Assembly (NCBI RefSeq): GCF_002563925.1
Contig: NZ_PDJD01000001.1
Coordinates: 1,618,973-1,682,972 of the forward strand
Source: Serinibacter salmoneus
Lineage (GTDB): Bacteria; Actinomycetota; Actinomycetes; Actinomycetales; Beutenbergiaceae
Reading direction: 5' to 3'
Length of the DNA: 64,000 nucleotides
Positions 1-8,022 of this stretch are shown piece after piece. Below the pieces are notes generated by a model. That model was given only the letters and a program-made list of their open reading frames with translations. It ran no database searches and was not told the origin of the DNA. The translations under genes and the position numbers were made by a program. Numbering within the stretch: position 1 is the stretch's first letter; every line of letters begins with the position of its first letter.

Positions 1-436
1 AGTGCTGCAACGGCGAGACCGCGGCGCCCTGCCCGAAGTAGTCGGTGCCCTCCAAAGCCAGGTTCCAGTTCTGACCGAACAGGAACGACCACACCGCGTC
101 CCACGTCACGGACTGCGCCCTGGACGCGGGGAAGATCAGGTAGCCCAACGCCACCGTCACCAGCAGCACCACCGTTGCCGCGGGAACGATGCGCTTGATC
201 CGGTTGCCGTAGAACCGAAGGAACGAGATGTGCCCCGTCCCCTCGTACTCACGCAACAGCAAGCCCGTGATCAGGAAGCCCGAGATCACGAAGAACATGT
301 CCACGCCCGCGAACCCACCATGCGGCCAGCCCAAGAGATGATCCAGGAAAACAACCACCACCGCTAGCGCACGTATGCCCTGGATGTCACGACGAAGGGC
401 CTTCTTGGGCGGTGAGGCGTGGGCTGAGGATCGCAT
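1..436 (-). CDS. acyltransferase 3 family membrane protein (OafA/YrhL-like), partial
   Basis: The 3' end runs off the left edge, so only the first ~145 residues are visible. The reverse strand reads MRSSAHAS, then DIQGIRALAVV at about residues 16-26, then GGFAGVDMFFVISGFLITGL. These are hallmarks of integral-membrane acyltransferases that O-acylate surface polysaccharides or lipids. The visible part holds the first two or three membrane segments and the conserved His (LDHLLGW) after the first helix. The ATG at 434-436 is chosen because the family's RD-I-Q-G-x-RA motif follows closely; there is no clear ribosome binding site. It lies inside the putative integrated element ending at 2692, so it is probably cargo. 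The family is confident, the substrate unknown. Confidence 0.85.
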   Translation of the reverse strand, partial: MRSSAHASPPKKALRRDIQGIRALAVVVVFLDHLLGWPHGGFAGVDMFFVISGFLITGLLLREYEGTGHISFLRFYGNRIKRIVPAATVVLLVTVALGYLIFPASRAQSVTWDAVWSFLFGQNWNLALEGTDYFGQGAAVSPLQH

Positions 437-556
437 GCGTGGTGGTGCACCTTTGAGTTGGGTTCGGGGGGGAACGCTGAGTGGGATGCTACCGACCGAT
501 GCAGCCTGCCGCTCGCCGCACCGGGCCGACGGTCGCGGCGACTTCGTCACACCACG

Positions 557-577
557 CCAGGACGCTCTCCGTCCTGG
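557..577. terminator. short perfect hairpin
   Basis: Stem CCAGGACG / CGTCCTGG with a 5-base loop, in the 213-bp gap downstream of the minus-strand hypothetical gene. It may end that transcript before the acyltransferase gene. There is no clear T-run, so the role is inferred. Nothing else recognisable was seen between 437 and 649. Confidence 0.4.
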
Positions 578-649
578 TCCGAGTCCCCAAGCCCGCATTC
601 GGCGCAGTACAACGCCTGGGTGCCTGCGACCGAGACGCGACCTCTGGCT

Positions 650-1351
650 CTAGAGGTTCGCGGCGGCCTGTTCCAGCGCAAGCATCGCGCCGTTGGCGAG
701 CATGTTGCCGGCTGCTCCCGCCCAGATCGGTGTGGCTGCCGCTCGAACGCGACGCCAGGCGGAAGCGCGTTCTTCATCGTCGGTGGCTTCTCGAATGACC
801 GTCATGCCCACGAACTCGGAGGTGGCTGCGGTGTACTCGGCGGCATCGCCTCGCACAAGCGACTCTCGGATCCGAGCGAGCAGGCTCAGGAGGTGGAGCC
901 GCACCGCTTCGGAGAGCTCGAGTTCCTCAATCGCGCGCTCCACTTCGCTGATCGCGGCCAGCACACGACCCTCGGCCGCGGGGTCGAGGCGGACCAGCGC
1001 GCCCTGCTGGTCGAAGACCAGCGCGAGAGTTTGAAGGAGCATTCGCGAGTCGTCAGAGAGTGCCTTCACGCCCTTCGGCTGTGGGTGGGGCTGAGGGGTG
1101 GTGATTGCCCGCTGCCACTGCGCGATGCCGCTCCGAAGGTTGTCAGCGTCAAACCCGGCGCGCCTGAACGCTTCGAGGCGCTGCTCGATCTGCACGATGC
1201 AGGACATGGCCTGGGTCATGACCGCCGATTCGCTGAGCTGCTGCTTCTCCGCGAATCGGCGACGCTGAACGGTTGGTTGAGTGTTCGCTGGCGCGTCCCA
1301 TCCTTCGAAGATGTGAAGAAGGGCTGTTGCAGGGTTGGCAATGTGGACCAT
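650..1351 (-). CDS. hypothetical protein next to the integrase
   Basis: About 233 residues from ATG at 1351; a GTG at 1357 is an equally possible start. No family recognised. The protein is mostly predicted helical and rich in Ala, Glu, Arg and Leu, with a Glu-rich central helix (EVERAIEELELSEAVR) and no membrane segment or signal peptide. It lies 45 bp downstream of the tyrosine recombinase on the same strand and could be co-transcribed with it. Codon use is coherent through the frame and antisense readings look like shadows. Probably accessory cargo of the element; function unknown. Confidence 0.6.
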   Translation of the reverse strand: MVHIANPATALLHIFEGWDAPANTQPTVQRRRFAEKQQLSESAVMTQAMSCIVQIEQRLEAFRRAGFDADNLRSGIAQWQRAITTPQPHPQPKGVKALSDDSRMLLQTLALVFDQQGALVRLDPAAEGRVLAAISEVERAIEELELSEAVRLHLLSLLARIRESLVRGDAAEYTAATSEFVGMTVIREATDDEERASAWRRVRAAATPIWAGAAGNMLANGAMLALEQAAANL

Positions 1352-1396
1352 CACCACAAGGTACTGCTGTGCGCATCCACGCTCGACAAGAACGGC

Positions 1397-2179
1397 CTAG
1401 GCGGCGCCGTTGATGACTGCCATGACGGCGTCGTCGGGTAGGAGGACGTAGCGCTGGGTGGTTTCGGGGCGTGCGTGGCCGAGTACGCGGCCGACTGCGA
1501 GGAGGTCGCGGGTGGCTGCGTATCCGGCGGTGGCCATGCGGTGGCGGAGAGTGTGTGCTGTCCAGTGTTCGGGGAGGGCGTCCGAGAGCAGTCGGGAGAC
1601 GTGCCCGGGTGAGAGGTGGCTACCGCGACCGTTGGGGAAGAGCCAGCCAGGTTTCTCGGCGAGTGCGGCGACGAGCTCGCGGTTGACGATCGGGACGGTG
1701 CGGGTCTTGCCGCCCTTCCCTTTGACGTAGAGCCTGCCGTTGACGAGGTCGCTCCCCCGCACCTGCGCGATCTCGACGCAGCGTAGGCCGGCATGTGCGG
1801 CGAGGAGCATCATGAGGCGTTCGCGTCCGGTGGTGTAGGTGAGAACTCGGTGGAGAACGGGGTCGGGGATGGGGCGTGGTTGGCCGGTGGGAACGGTGAC
1901 GCTGGGAAGGCCTGCGGCTGGGTCGTGGTCAAGGTGTCCGGCGAGATGTGCCCATCGATAGAAGTTCACGATGACGGAGCGGGCACTCTTGCGTGTCTCT
2001 GGGCTCCAGTCGAGTCGGGCGAGGAATCGTTCGAGGTCGCGACGCTCGGCGCGAAGTGGGTGTGGGACTTTAGTCCTGAGGTTGCGTAGGTAGTGCTGAT
2101 GTAGACGCACCGTTCCCTTACCGCGCCCACCTGCTCGCATTGCCGTCGTATAATCCTGAACGACGCTTTCCCACTTCAC
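1397..2179 (-). CDS. tyrosine recombinase / phage-type integrase
   Basis: Site-specific recombinase of about 260 residues, short like XerC/D-type enzymes. An N-terminal SAM-like core-binding domain covers roughly residues 1-85 and the catalytic domain the rest. Catalytic residues visible: Arg in HAGLRCVEIAQ, Lys in the beta-hairpin KGKGGKTRTVP, the His-x-x-Arg box HTLRHR, the second His in GHARPETTQRY, and the Tyr nucleophile in that last segment. The GTG at 2179 is preferred because an AGAGAGG Shine-Dalgarno sits 8 bases upstream; the open frame continues further 5' without support. It is the last clear gene before a tRNA-Asn 3' fragment at 2655-2692, the usual arrangement for an integrase that inserted its element into that tRNA. 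Confidence 0.92.
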   Translation of the reverse strand: MKWESVVQDYTTAMRAGGRGKGTVRLHQHYLRNLRTKVPHPLRAERRDLERFLARLDWSPETRKSARSVIVNFYRWAHLAGHLDHDPAAGLPSVTVPTGQPRPIPDPVLHRVLTYTTGRERLMMLLAAHAGLRCVEIAQVRGSDLVNGRLYVKGKGGKTRTVPIVNRELVAALAEKPGWLFPNGRGSHLSPGHVSRLLSDALPEHWTAHTLRHRMATAGYAATRDLLAVGRVLGHARPETTQRYVLLPDDAVMAVINGAA

Positions 2180-2285
2180 GTTGTGTTCCTCTCTGGCAGA
2201 AGTCAGAGAAGCAACGTTTCCACCGTTGTTTCGCGTTCGCTCGCGGGAGATGATCACTCCGTGCATGACATGACGGCTTCCGCGA

Positions 2286-2570
2286 TTAACGCGTACTCCA
2301 CACGGTCCGGGCGGAGCGTGCGGTTCGGCTGACGGTGATGGCGCGCCCGTCGGAGACGATGAGGCGGCTGGCGCGTGGGAGGTAGCGCCGTCGGAGCTTC
2401 TCGACACGGCTATCGAGTTGGACGCGGGTGGCGATGATGGCTGCGGCCGCCTCGCCGGTGGGCGTCGAAGTGCGGGCGAGGTCGCGGATCGCGGCGCGCC
2501 AGGCGTCCACGCCGTCGCAGATGCTGCGGGCTTCGGCGTCGAATGCTGCGTCGATCGCGCGGGCGCTCAC
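2286..2570 (-). CDS. possible small hypothetical protein upstream of the integrase
   Basis: An open frame of about 94 residues from a GTG at 2570, ending 107 bp before the integrase start on the same strand. It is Arg/Ala-rich and probably helical, with a DGVDAWRAAIRDLARTS stretch and a basic segment EKLRRRYLPRASRL. No helix-turn-helix of an excisionase is evident and no family is recognised. The start has no good ribosome site, and the frame stays open upstream through the tRNA fragment, so the 5' end is uncertain. By position it could be an excision or accessory factor, but this is only a guess. It may also be non-coding. Confidence 0.3.
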   Translation of the reverse strand: MSARAIDAAFDAEARSICDGVDAWRAAIRDLARTSTPTGEAAAAIIATRVQLDSRVEKLRRRYLPRASRLIVSDGRAITVSRTARSARTVWSTR

Positions 2571-2654
2571 GAGGCGCTCGATTCGCGTCGCTCGGCAAGG
2601 TCGATTACCTTGCAGGGAGTGTCGAGTGAACCCGCGCTGACCTGCGATGACGTG

Positions 2655-2692
2655 TAATCGGACGGTTACTGGTTCGAGTCCAGTTGCGGGAG
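2655..2692 (+). other. attachment site: displaced 3' half of a tRNA-Asn gene
   Basis: From just after the anticodon the sequence reads as a tRNA 3' end: anticodon-stem strand TCGGA, variable CGGTT, T-arm ACTGG-TTCGAGT-CCAGT with a perfect 5-bp stem, and acceptor strand TGCGGGA plus discriminator G. No matching D-arm or acceptor 5' strand (TCCCGCA) precedes it, so it is not a complete gene. TTAATCGGACGGTTACTGG-type sequence is typical of actinobacterial tRNA-Asn. It is best read as the right attachment site of an element lying to the left. The intact tRNA-Asn should lie outside the window. Confidence 0.75.
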
Positions 2693-2697
2693 CCCAC

Positions 2698-2735
2698 GAG
2701 GCCCCTGACCAGCACCAACGCCGGTCCGGGGCCTC
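2698..2735 (+). terminator. terminator hairpin after the tRNA-Asn fragment
   Basis: Stem GAGGCCCC / GGGGCCTC extended by GACC / GGTC, followed by pyrimidine-rich TCCTCTTCCC. This is probably the original tRNA-Asn terminator, left with the 3' fragment after integration. Confidence 0.7.
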
Positions 2736-2757
2736 TCCTCTTCCCCCCGGAGGACGC

Positions 2758-3261
2758 ATGGAGACCGACGAGGACGCGCTGGAGGTCCCCCCAGCATCCC
2801 GCCATTGGTGGCATGGTCGCGCGCCGTGGTGGGCATGGATCGCGCTGATCTGCGCCGTCGGCCTCGTGCCGTGGATCGTCTACCTGCGCATCACGCTCCC
2901 TCGCACGTACGTGGTGGAGACCTGGGGCGCCGCGTGGGTGGGATTCGACATCGCGCTGGCCGCCCTCTTCGCTCTCACGGCGTGGGCCGCGGCCGGACGC
3001 TCGCACCGTTTCGTCATGTTCGCCACCGCCACGGGCACGATGCTGTTCGTCGACGGCTGGTTCGACACCATGCTCACCGATAACTCCGAGGACCGCGGCT
3101 CCTACCTGGCGCTGCTGTTGGAGGTGCCACTCGGCATCGCTCTCCTGATGGCGGCGGCGGGGTGGTTCCGCGAACTGCGGCGCGTTTCTGCCACCGGTCC
3201 GCATCATGCGAGAGACCCCGGACGGCTGCGCAGGGGGCGGAGCAGCCGACCGGGGTCGTGA
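2758..3261 (+). CDS. four-helix membrane protein of unknown function
   Basis: 167 residues from ATG 2758, with a CCGGAGGA ribosome site 4 bases upstream. Four hydrophobic segments are visible at about residues 24-43, 56-75, 81-97 and 113-131, separated by short polar loops. The loop after helix 2 is basic and a conserved-looking DGWFD stands near helix 3. The N-terminus is acidic and the C-terminus Arg-rich, consistent with an inner-membrane protein whose tail is cytoplasmic. It is the first chromosomal gene beyond the tRNA-Asn scar, so its promoter may have been affected by the integration event. No specific family name can be assigned. Confidence 0.75.
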   Translation: METDEDALEVPPASRHWWHGRAPWWAWIALICAVGLVPWIVYLRITLPRTYVVETWGAAWVGFDIALAALFALTAWAAAGRSHRFVMFATATGTMLFVDGWFDTMLTDNSEDRGSYLALLLEVPLGIALLMAAAGWFRELRRVSATGPHHARDPGRLRRGRSSRPGS

Positions 3262-3415
3262 CGAGACTCTACACCATGTCGTGCGGTCTTCAACTATGCC
3301 CCGTCGTGCCAGACTGGGACGGTCGAGCCGCACGGCCGCCACACCGCCCATGACCACCCCGGACAGGGTGTGGACGAGCCGCCGACCAGCACACCCCGAT
3401 CAGCACGGAGACACC

Positions 3416-3901
3416 ATGGCCCACCGCGAGATCCGCATCGTCGGCGACCCGGTCCTGCGCACCCCCTGCGCACCGATCCGGGAGATCGACGACGGCGTGC
3501 GCACCCTGGTCGCGGACCTGCTGGAGAACGTCGACGAGGACGGGCGCGCCGGCCTGGCGGCGAACCAGATCGGCGTCGGGCTGCGGGCGTTCTCCTGGCA
3601 CATCGACGGCGAGCTCGGATACGTCCTGAACCCCCGGATCGTGGAGCTGGGCGAGCAGACCCAGCACGGTGACGAGGGCTGCCTGTCGGTGCCCGAGCTG
3701 TGGTTCCCGACCACCCGCGCCAACTACGCGCGCGTGGAGGGCATCGACCTGGACGGCGAGCCGGTGAGCGTGGAGGGCGAGGGCCTCATGGCCCGTTGCC
3801 TGCAGCACGAGGTGGACCATCTCGACGGCATGCTCTACCTGGACCGGCTGGACCGGGAGGTCCGCAAGCAGGCGATGCGGGCGCTTCGCACCATCCGCTG
3901 A
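3416..3901 (+). CDS. def: peptide deformylase
   Basis: Removes the formyl group from the N-terminal Met of nascent proteins in the cytoplasm. At 161 residues the length is typical. The three metal/active-site motifs are present: GLAANQIGV (motif I, about residue 44), EGCLSVP (motif II, the Cys metal ligand) and QHEVDHLDG (motif III, HExxH with two His ligands and the catalytic Glu). Motif I has Ala-Ala-Asn-Gln in place of the common Ala-Pro-Gln. ATG 3416 is preceded by CACGGAG. It stands alone in the 154-bp and 28-bp gaps around it, not next to fmt; actinobacteria often carry more than one def. Confidence 0.95.
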   Translation: MAHREIRIVGDPVLRTPCAPIREIDDGVRTLVADLLENVDEDGRAGLAANQIGVGLRAFSWHIDGELGYVLNPRIVELGEQTQHGDEGCLSVPELWFPTTRANYARVEGIDLDGEPVSVEGEGLMARCLQHEVDHLDGMLYLDRLDREVRKQAMRALRTIR

Positions 3902-3929
3902 GGTCCGCGGACCCGGCCGGCACGCAGGC

Positions 3930-4847
3930 CTAGGATTCCTCGACGGCGTCCGCGGCTGCGCGCAGCGCGCGCACGGTCGCGGCGACCGCCGGCACCCGCA
4001 GCAGGTCACGGGTGGTGACCGCCTGCACGGTGCGCGGCGCGGCGGGCCGCACCTGGGCGACGGCCACCCCCGGGCGGGAGACGGCCGCGTGCCGTGCGAG
4101 CCTCGGCAGCATCGCCACCCCCAGCCCCGCCGCGACCAGCCCCACCACCGCCGCGTAGTCATCGGTGGCGTACGCGATCTGCGGGGTGTAGCCGCTGCTC
4201 TCGGTCTGGTGCATCAGGTGGCTGCGGCAGCGCGGACATCCCGCGATCCACTGCTCGTGCGCCAGGTCAGCGATGTCGACCTCATGCTCTCCGGCCAGGG
4301 CGTGACCCTCCGGGAGCACCACCACGGTCGGCTCTGCCAACAGGTCGGTCGTGACCAGGCCTGCGTCGCCGTCGGGCATCGGCTGGTCCGGGAAGGTGAA
4401 GGTGAGGGCGAGGTCCGCCCGCCCCGCCCGCAGCAGCCGCAACGATTCCGGGGGCTCCACCTCCTCCAGCGTCACCCGGAGCTCGGGGTGCTCGCGCCGC
4501 AGCGCCGCCAGGGCGGCGGGCACGAGGGTGGCGGAGGCGGAGGGGAAGGCCACCAGCCGCACGACGCCGGAGCGCATCCCGGCCAGGGACGCCACCTCGG
4601 CCTCGGCCGCCCGCAGCACCCCGGAGATGGTCTCCCCGTGCCTGGCCAGGGCGGCGCCCGCCTCGGTCAGCCGGACCGTGCGGCCCTGCCGGTCCAGTAG
4701 GGCCGTGCCGAGGCGCCGTTCCAGGCGTGCTGCCTGTTGGCTCGCGGCGGGCTGGCTGACGCCCAGGGCGCGCGCCGCGGCGGTGATGCTGCCGTGATCC
4801 CGGATGGCCTGCATGAGCCGGAGCCCGGTGACGTCGAGGTCTGCCAT
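3930..4847 (-). CDS. LysR-family transcriptional regulator
   Basis: 305 residues, typical length. The N-terminal winged helix-turn-helix spans residues ~4-62 (GSITAAARALGVSQPAASQQAARLE), followed by a linker helix and a periplasmic-binding-protein-like effector domain from ~90. A CPRCRSH segment in the effector domain could respond to redox or metal, but this is speculation. It is transcribed divergently from the aminotransferase gene at 4929 with 81 bp between starts, the classic arrangement in which a LysR protein controls its neighbour. The effector is unknown. Confidence 0.93.
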   Translation of the reverse strand: MADLDVTGLRLMQAIRDHGSITAAARALGVSQPAASQQAARLERRLGTALLDRQGRTVRLTEAGAALARHGETISGVLRAAEAEVASLAGMRSGVVRLVAFPSASATLVPAALAALRREHPELRVTLEEVEPPESLRLLRAGRADLALTFTFPDQPMPDGDAGLVTTDLLAEPTVVVLPEGHALAGEHEVDIADLAHEQWIAGCPRCRSHLMHQTESSGYTPQIAYATDDYAAVVGLVAAGLGVAMLPRLARHAAVSRPGVAVAQVRPAAPRTVQAVTTRDLLRVPAVAATVRALRAAADAVEES

Positions 4848-4928
4848 GCCCCATACATAACACAAGCCAATACCTACTGCTAGGAACTGGCCGTTGTGCA
4901 ATGTCTCGCCGATCAGCAGGCTGGAGAC

Positions 4929-6011
4929 ATGCCACAGACCACCTCGGGACTCGACGACCTCCGCGCCGCGTTCGCCCCTGTGCCGGGCTACCTCGACGCC
5001 GCCTCGAACGGGCTGCCGACGCGCGCCTGTGCGGAGGCGATGACCGCCGCCATCGCGGACTGGTCGGCGGGGCTGGGGTCCCCCGCTTCCTACGACCCCT
5101 TGGTGGAGACCGCGCGCCGCGCGTTCGCCGACCTCGTCCAGGTGCCAGTGGAGCAGGTGGCGATCGGCGCCACCACCGCCGTGTTCGTGGGGTTGATCGC
5201 CGCAAGCATGCCCGACGGTGCGCACGTGGTGCTCGTGGACGACGACTTCACCTCCGTCACCTACCCGTTCCTGCAGCACGCGGATCGTGGCGTGACCACG
5301 ACCGCCGTATCGCTGGCGGATCTCCCCGACGCCGTGGCGCGCGGATGCGACGCCGTCGCGTTCTCCCTCGCCGCCTCCCGCACCGGCCGGATCGCCGACG
5401 CCGAGGCCGTCCTGGCCGCGGCCGAGCGCGTGGGCGCCCTGACGATCGCCGACCTCACCCAGGCGGCCGGGTGGATGCCCACGCACGCGGGCCGCTTCGA
5501 TGTGACGGTGACCTCCGCCTACAAGTGGCTCGGCACCCCGCGCGGCGTGGCCTTCATGACGGTGGGCGAGCGCGCACAGCGCGACCTGCACCCCATCCAC
5601 GCGAACTGGCGGGCCAGCGCGGATCCGTGGCACAGCGTCTACGGCGTGGAGCCCGCCCTCGCCGAGGACGCGCAGCGCTTCGGCTCCTCCCCCGCCTGGC
5701 TCCCGTTCGTCGGGGCCGCCGCCTCACTGCCGCTGTTCGCCGCCGCCGACCCCGAGGAGGTCCGCACCTACACCGTGGGTCTGGCGAATGCGCTGCTGGA
5801 GCGCCTCGGCCTCCCGGCGAGCGACAGCGCCATCGTCGCCCTGCGCGACGCGAGCGGGCACGCCAAGCGCGCCCTGCAGGAGGCCGGCTGCACCGTGGCC
5901 GGGCGCGGCGGCGGGGTGCGCCTCGCCTTCCACGTGTGGAACGACCAGGCGGACGTCGAGCGCGCGGCCACGGCGCTGCTCGCCCTGGGCGCCGAGCTCT
6001 CCGCGGCCTGA
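4929..6011 (+). CDS. PLP-dependent aminotransferase class V (cysteine desulfurase/selenocysteine lyase-like)
   Basis: 360 residues of fold-type I PLP enzyme. Visible features: YLDAASNGLPT near the N-terminus (the class V LDNAA-type start), a substrate/phosphate-binding GATTAVFVG, IADLTQAAGW holding the Asp that contacts the pyridine nitrogen and the following Gln, and TSAYKWLGTPRG with the Schiff-base Lys. The catalytic Cys loop of true desulfurases is not obvious, so another class V reaction such as an isopenicillin-N-epimerase-like or kynureninase-like activity is possible. ATG 4929 is used; an in-frame GTG at 4896 has a weaker context. Likely controlled by the divergent LysR gene. Confidence 0.85.
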   Translation: MPQTTSGLDDLRAAFAPVPGYLDAASNGLPTRACAEAMTAAIADWSAGLGSPASYDPLVETARRAFADLVQVPVEQVAIGATTAVFVGLIAASMPDGAHVVLVDDDFTSVTYPFLQHADRGVTTTAVSLADLPDAVARGCDAVAFSLAASRTGRIADAEAVLAAAERVGALTIADLTQAAGWMPTHAGRFDVTVTSAYKWLGTPRGVAFMTVGERAQRDLHPIHANWRASADPWHSVYGVEPALAEDAQRFGSSPAWLPFVGAAASLPLFAAADPEEVRTYTVGLANALLERLGLPASDSAIVALRDASGHAKRALQEAGCTVAGRGGGVRLAFHVWNDQADVERAATALLALGAELSAA

Positions 6012-6050
6012 GGCTGCCCACCCGCGGGCCGCCGCCTGTCCGCACCCGGG

Positions 6051-7235
6051 TCAGGCCACGTCCCGCCCGCCGACCCAGACCCGCTGAGGGAACCAGTGCT
6101 CGTCCCACCACACCAGGTCCGCCAACCCGCCGGCGGCGAGCCGGCCGAGGTCGTCACGGCGCACCGAGTCGGCGGCCGTGCGGGTGCAGGCGGTGAGCAC
6201 CGCCTCGGGTTCGAGGCCGGCGGCGATCATGCGGCGCACGCCCTCGTCCAGCACGATCCCGGCCCCGGCGATGGTGCCGTCCTGGCGTCTGCCCAGCCCC
6301 TCGTCGTCGTTCATCACGCCCTGCCCGCCGAAGGTGAGCGGGGTGCCAGGGGGCAGTCCGGCCGTCACGATCGCATCGGTGACACCGACCCAGCGATCCG
6401 GCGCCGCCATGCGCACCAGGCGCACCGTGGTGGGGTCCAGGTGCAGTCCGTCGATGATCGTGCCGACATGGAACCGCTCGTCGGCGAGCACAGCGCCCGG
6501 CACGCCGGGTTCGCGATGACTGAGTGGGCGTTGGGCGTTGAAGATGTGCGTGGTCATGGTGGCGCCGGCGTCACCGGCCGCGCGTACCTGCGCGGCCGTG
6601 GCATCCGAGTGCCCCACGGCCACCACGATCCCCCGGGCCGCGATCGCCGCGATCGCCTCCAACGCGTGCGGGAGCTCGGGAGCCAGCGTGACGGTCGTGA
6701 CGATCGCCCGTGCTGCCTCATGATCCAGCACCGCCGCGAGGTTCTCACCCGTGGGGTCCAGCATGCACTCCACGCGGTGGGCGCCCTTGCGCTCCGGGGA
6801 GATGAAGGGTCCCTCGAGGTGGGCGCCCAGGACCCGGGCCCGCGCCTGTCCGTCGTGGGTGCGCTGCGCGGCGAGCACCCGCTCGAAGGCACCGTGCAGC
6901 TCGGCGGGTGGCGCGGTGATGACCGTGGGCTGCACCGCCGTGACGCCGCGCCGTGCCAGGCCGTCCAGCACCGTGCGCCACTGCTGGGCGCCGGCGTCGG
7001 CGAAGTCGGCGCCGAAGGAGCCGTTGTTCTGCACGTCCAGCAGACCGGGGGTGAGCACCCCGGAGGTCAGGTGCACGTCGGGGGTCTGGGAGGCCCCGAG
7101 GCCGGATGCCTCACCTGGCGTCTCGCCGGGAACCCCTCCGACGGTGACGTCCGCGATCCGCCCCGCCTCGACCCGCACCCGCACATCGCGCTCGATCCGA
7201 CCGTCGATCAGGGCGCGCTCGGCGTGGATGAGCAT
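6051..7235 (-). CDS. nagA: N-acetylglucosamine-6-phosphate deacetylase
   Basis: Converts GlcNAc-6-phosphate to glucosamine-6-phosphate plus acetate, the step before NagB. 394 residues of amidohydrolase fold. Motifs: DVQNNGSFGADF (usually DxHxHG), HLEGPFISPERKGAH with the metal-binding Glu, GHSDA with a His ligand, THIFNAQRPLSHREPG, and VTDAI with the catalytic Asp. ATG at 7235 overlaps the nagB stop as TGATG, so the two are translationally coupled. It is the last gene of the IIA-IIBC-nagB-nagA operon. Confidence 0.96.
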   Translation of the reverse strand: MLIHAERALIDGRIERDVRVRVEAGRIADVTVGGVPGETPGEASGLGASQTPDVHLTSGVLTPGLLDVQNNGSFGADFADAGAQQWRTVLDGLARRGVTAVQPTVITAPPAELHGAFERVLAAQRTHDGQARARVLGAHLEGPFISPERKGAHRVECMLDPTGENLAAVLDHEAARAIVTTVTLAPELPHALEAIAAIAARGIVVAVGHSDATAAQVRAAGDAGATMTTHIFNAQRPLSHREPGVPGAVLADERFHVGTIIDGLHLDPTTVRLVRMAAPDRWVGVTDAIVTAGLPPGTPLTFGGQGVMNDDEGLGRRQDGTIAGAGIVLDEGVRRMIAAGLEPEAVLTACTRTAADSVRRDDLGRLAAGGLADLVWWDEHWFPQRVWVGGRDVA

Positions 7236-8020
7236 CACAGGCCCTGCCAGTCGGGCTTACCGGCGTAGGTGTGCTGGTAGTAGTCGGTGAAGGTGAGCTG
7301 GCTGGCGGCCGCCTGGTCCACCACGACTGTGGCGTGCGGGTGCATCTGCAGCACGGAGGCCGGCCAGCGAGCGGAGAGCGCCCCCTCCACGCACGCCGCC
7401 ACGGCCTGCGCCTTGGCGAGCCCGAAGCCGAGCAGCACCGCGTGCCGCGACTCCATGATGGTGCCGAGCCCCTGGGTGAGGCAGTGCGTGGGCACCGCGT
7501 CCACGTCGCCGTCGAAGAACCGGGCGTTGTCCTCCCGGGTGCGGGCGGTGAGGGTCTTGAGCCGGGTGCGGCTGGCCAGCGAGGAGGTCGGCATGTTGAA
7601 CGCGAGATGCCCGTCCACCCCGATCCCGAGGATCTGCAGGTCCACACCACCGGCCGCGGCGATCGCCGCGTCGTAGGCGGGTCCGGCGGCCTGGAGGTCC
7701 TCGGCGAGCCCGTCCGGTCCGTGTACCCGGGCCGGGTCGAGGTCCACGCGGGAGGTGAAGTCCCGATGGATCACGTTGCGGTACCGCTCGGGGTGGTCGG
7801 CGGGAAGCCCCACGTACTCGTCCAGGGTGAACGCGCTGGCGCGGGCGAAACTCAACCCCTCCTCACGGTGACGGCGTACGAGCTCGTCGTACACCCCCAG
7901 CGGGGTGGATCCGGTGGCCAGCCCCAGCACCGCGTCAGGCTTGCGGGCCAGGAGGGCGGTGTAGGCATCGGCGACGAGGGGGGCGGCCTGCTCGGGCCGC
8001 TCGACGATGATGATCTCCAT
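7235..8020 (-). CDS. nagB: glucosamine-6-phosphate deaminase, with an unusual active site
   Basis: Isomerises and deaminates glucosamine-6-phosphate to fructose-6-phosphate plus ammonia. 261 residues with GLATGSTPLGVY (phosphate loop), TLDEYVGL (Asp of the E. coli Asp72 position) and GIGVDGHLAFN (Asp141 and His143 positions). The Glu that normally follows as FNEP (Glu148 in E. coli, partner of the catalytic His) is replaced: the codons read FNMPTSSLASRTR, with Met encoded at 7592-7594. This residue normally helps open the sugar ring, so activity or specificity may be altered. Operon position between the PTS transporter and nagA still argues for the deaminase role. Confidence 0.93.
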   Translation of the reverse strand: MEIIIVERPEQAAPLVADAYTALLARKPDAVLGLATGSTPLGVYDELVRRHREEGLSFARASAFTLDEYVGLPADHPERYRNVIHRDFTSRVDLDPARVHGPDGLAEDLQAAGPAYDAAIAAAGGVDLQILGIGVDGHLAFNMPTSSLASRTRLKTLTARTREDNARFFDGDVDAVPTHCLTQGLGTIMESRHAVLLGFGLAKAQAVAACVEGALSARWPASVLQMHPHATVVVDQAAASQLTFTDYYQHTYAGKPDWQGL

Positions 8021-8022
8021 GG

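Noticed and set aside
2655-2692. Complete tRNA gene
   Set aside because: Only the 3' half is present; no D-arm or acceptor 5' strand precedes it.
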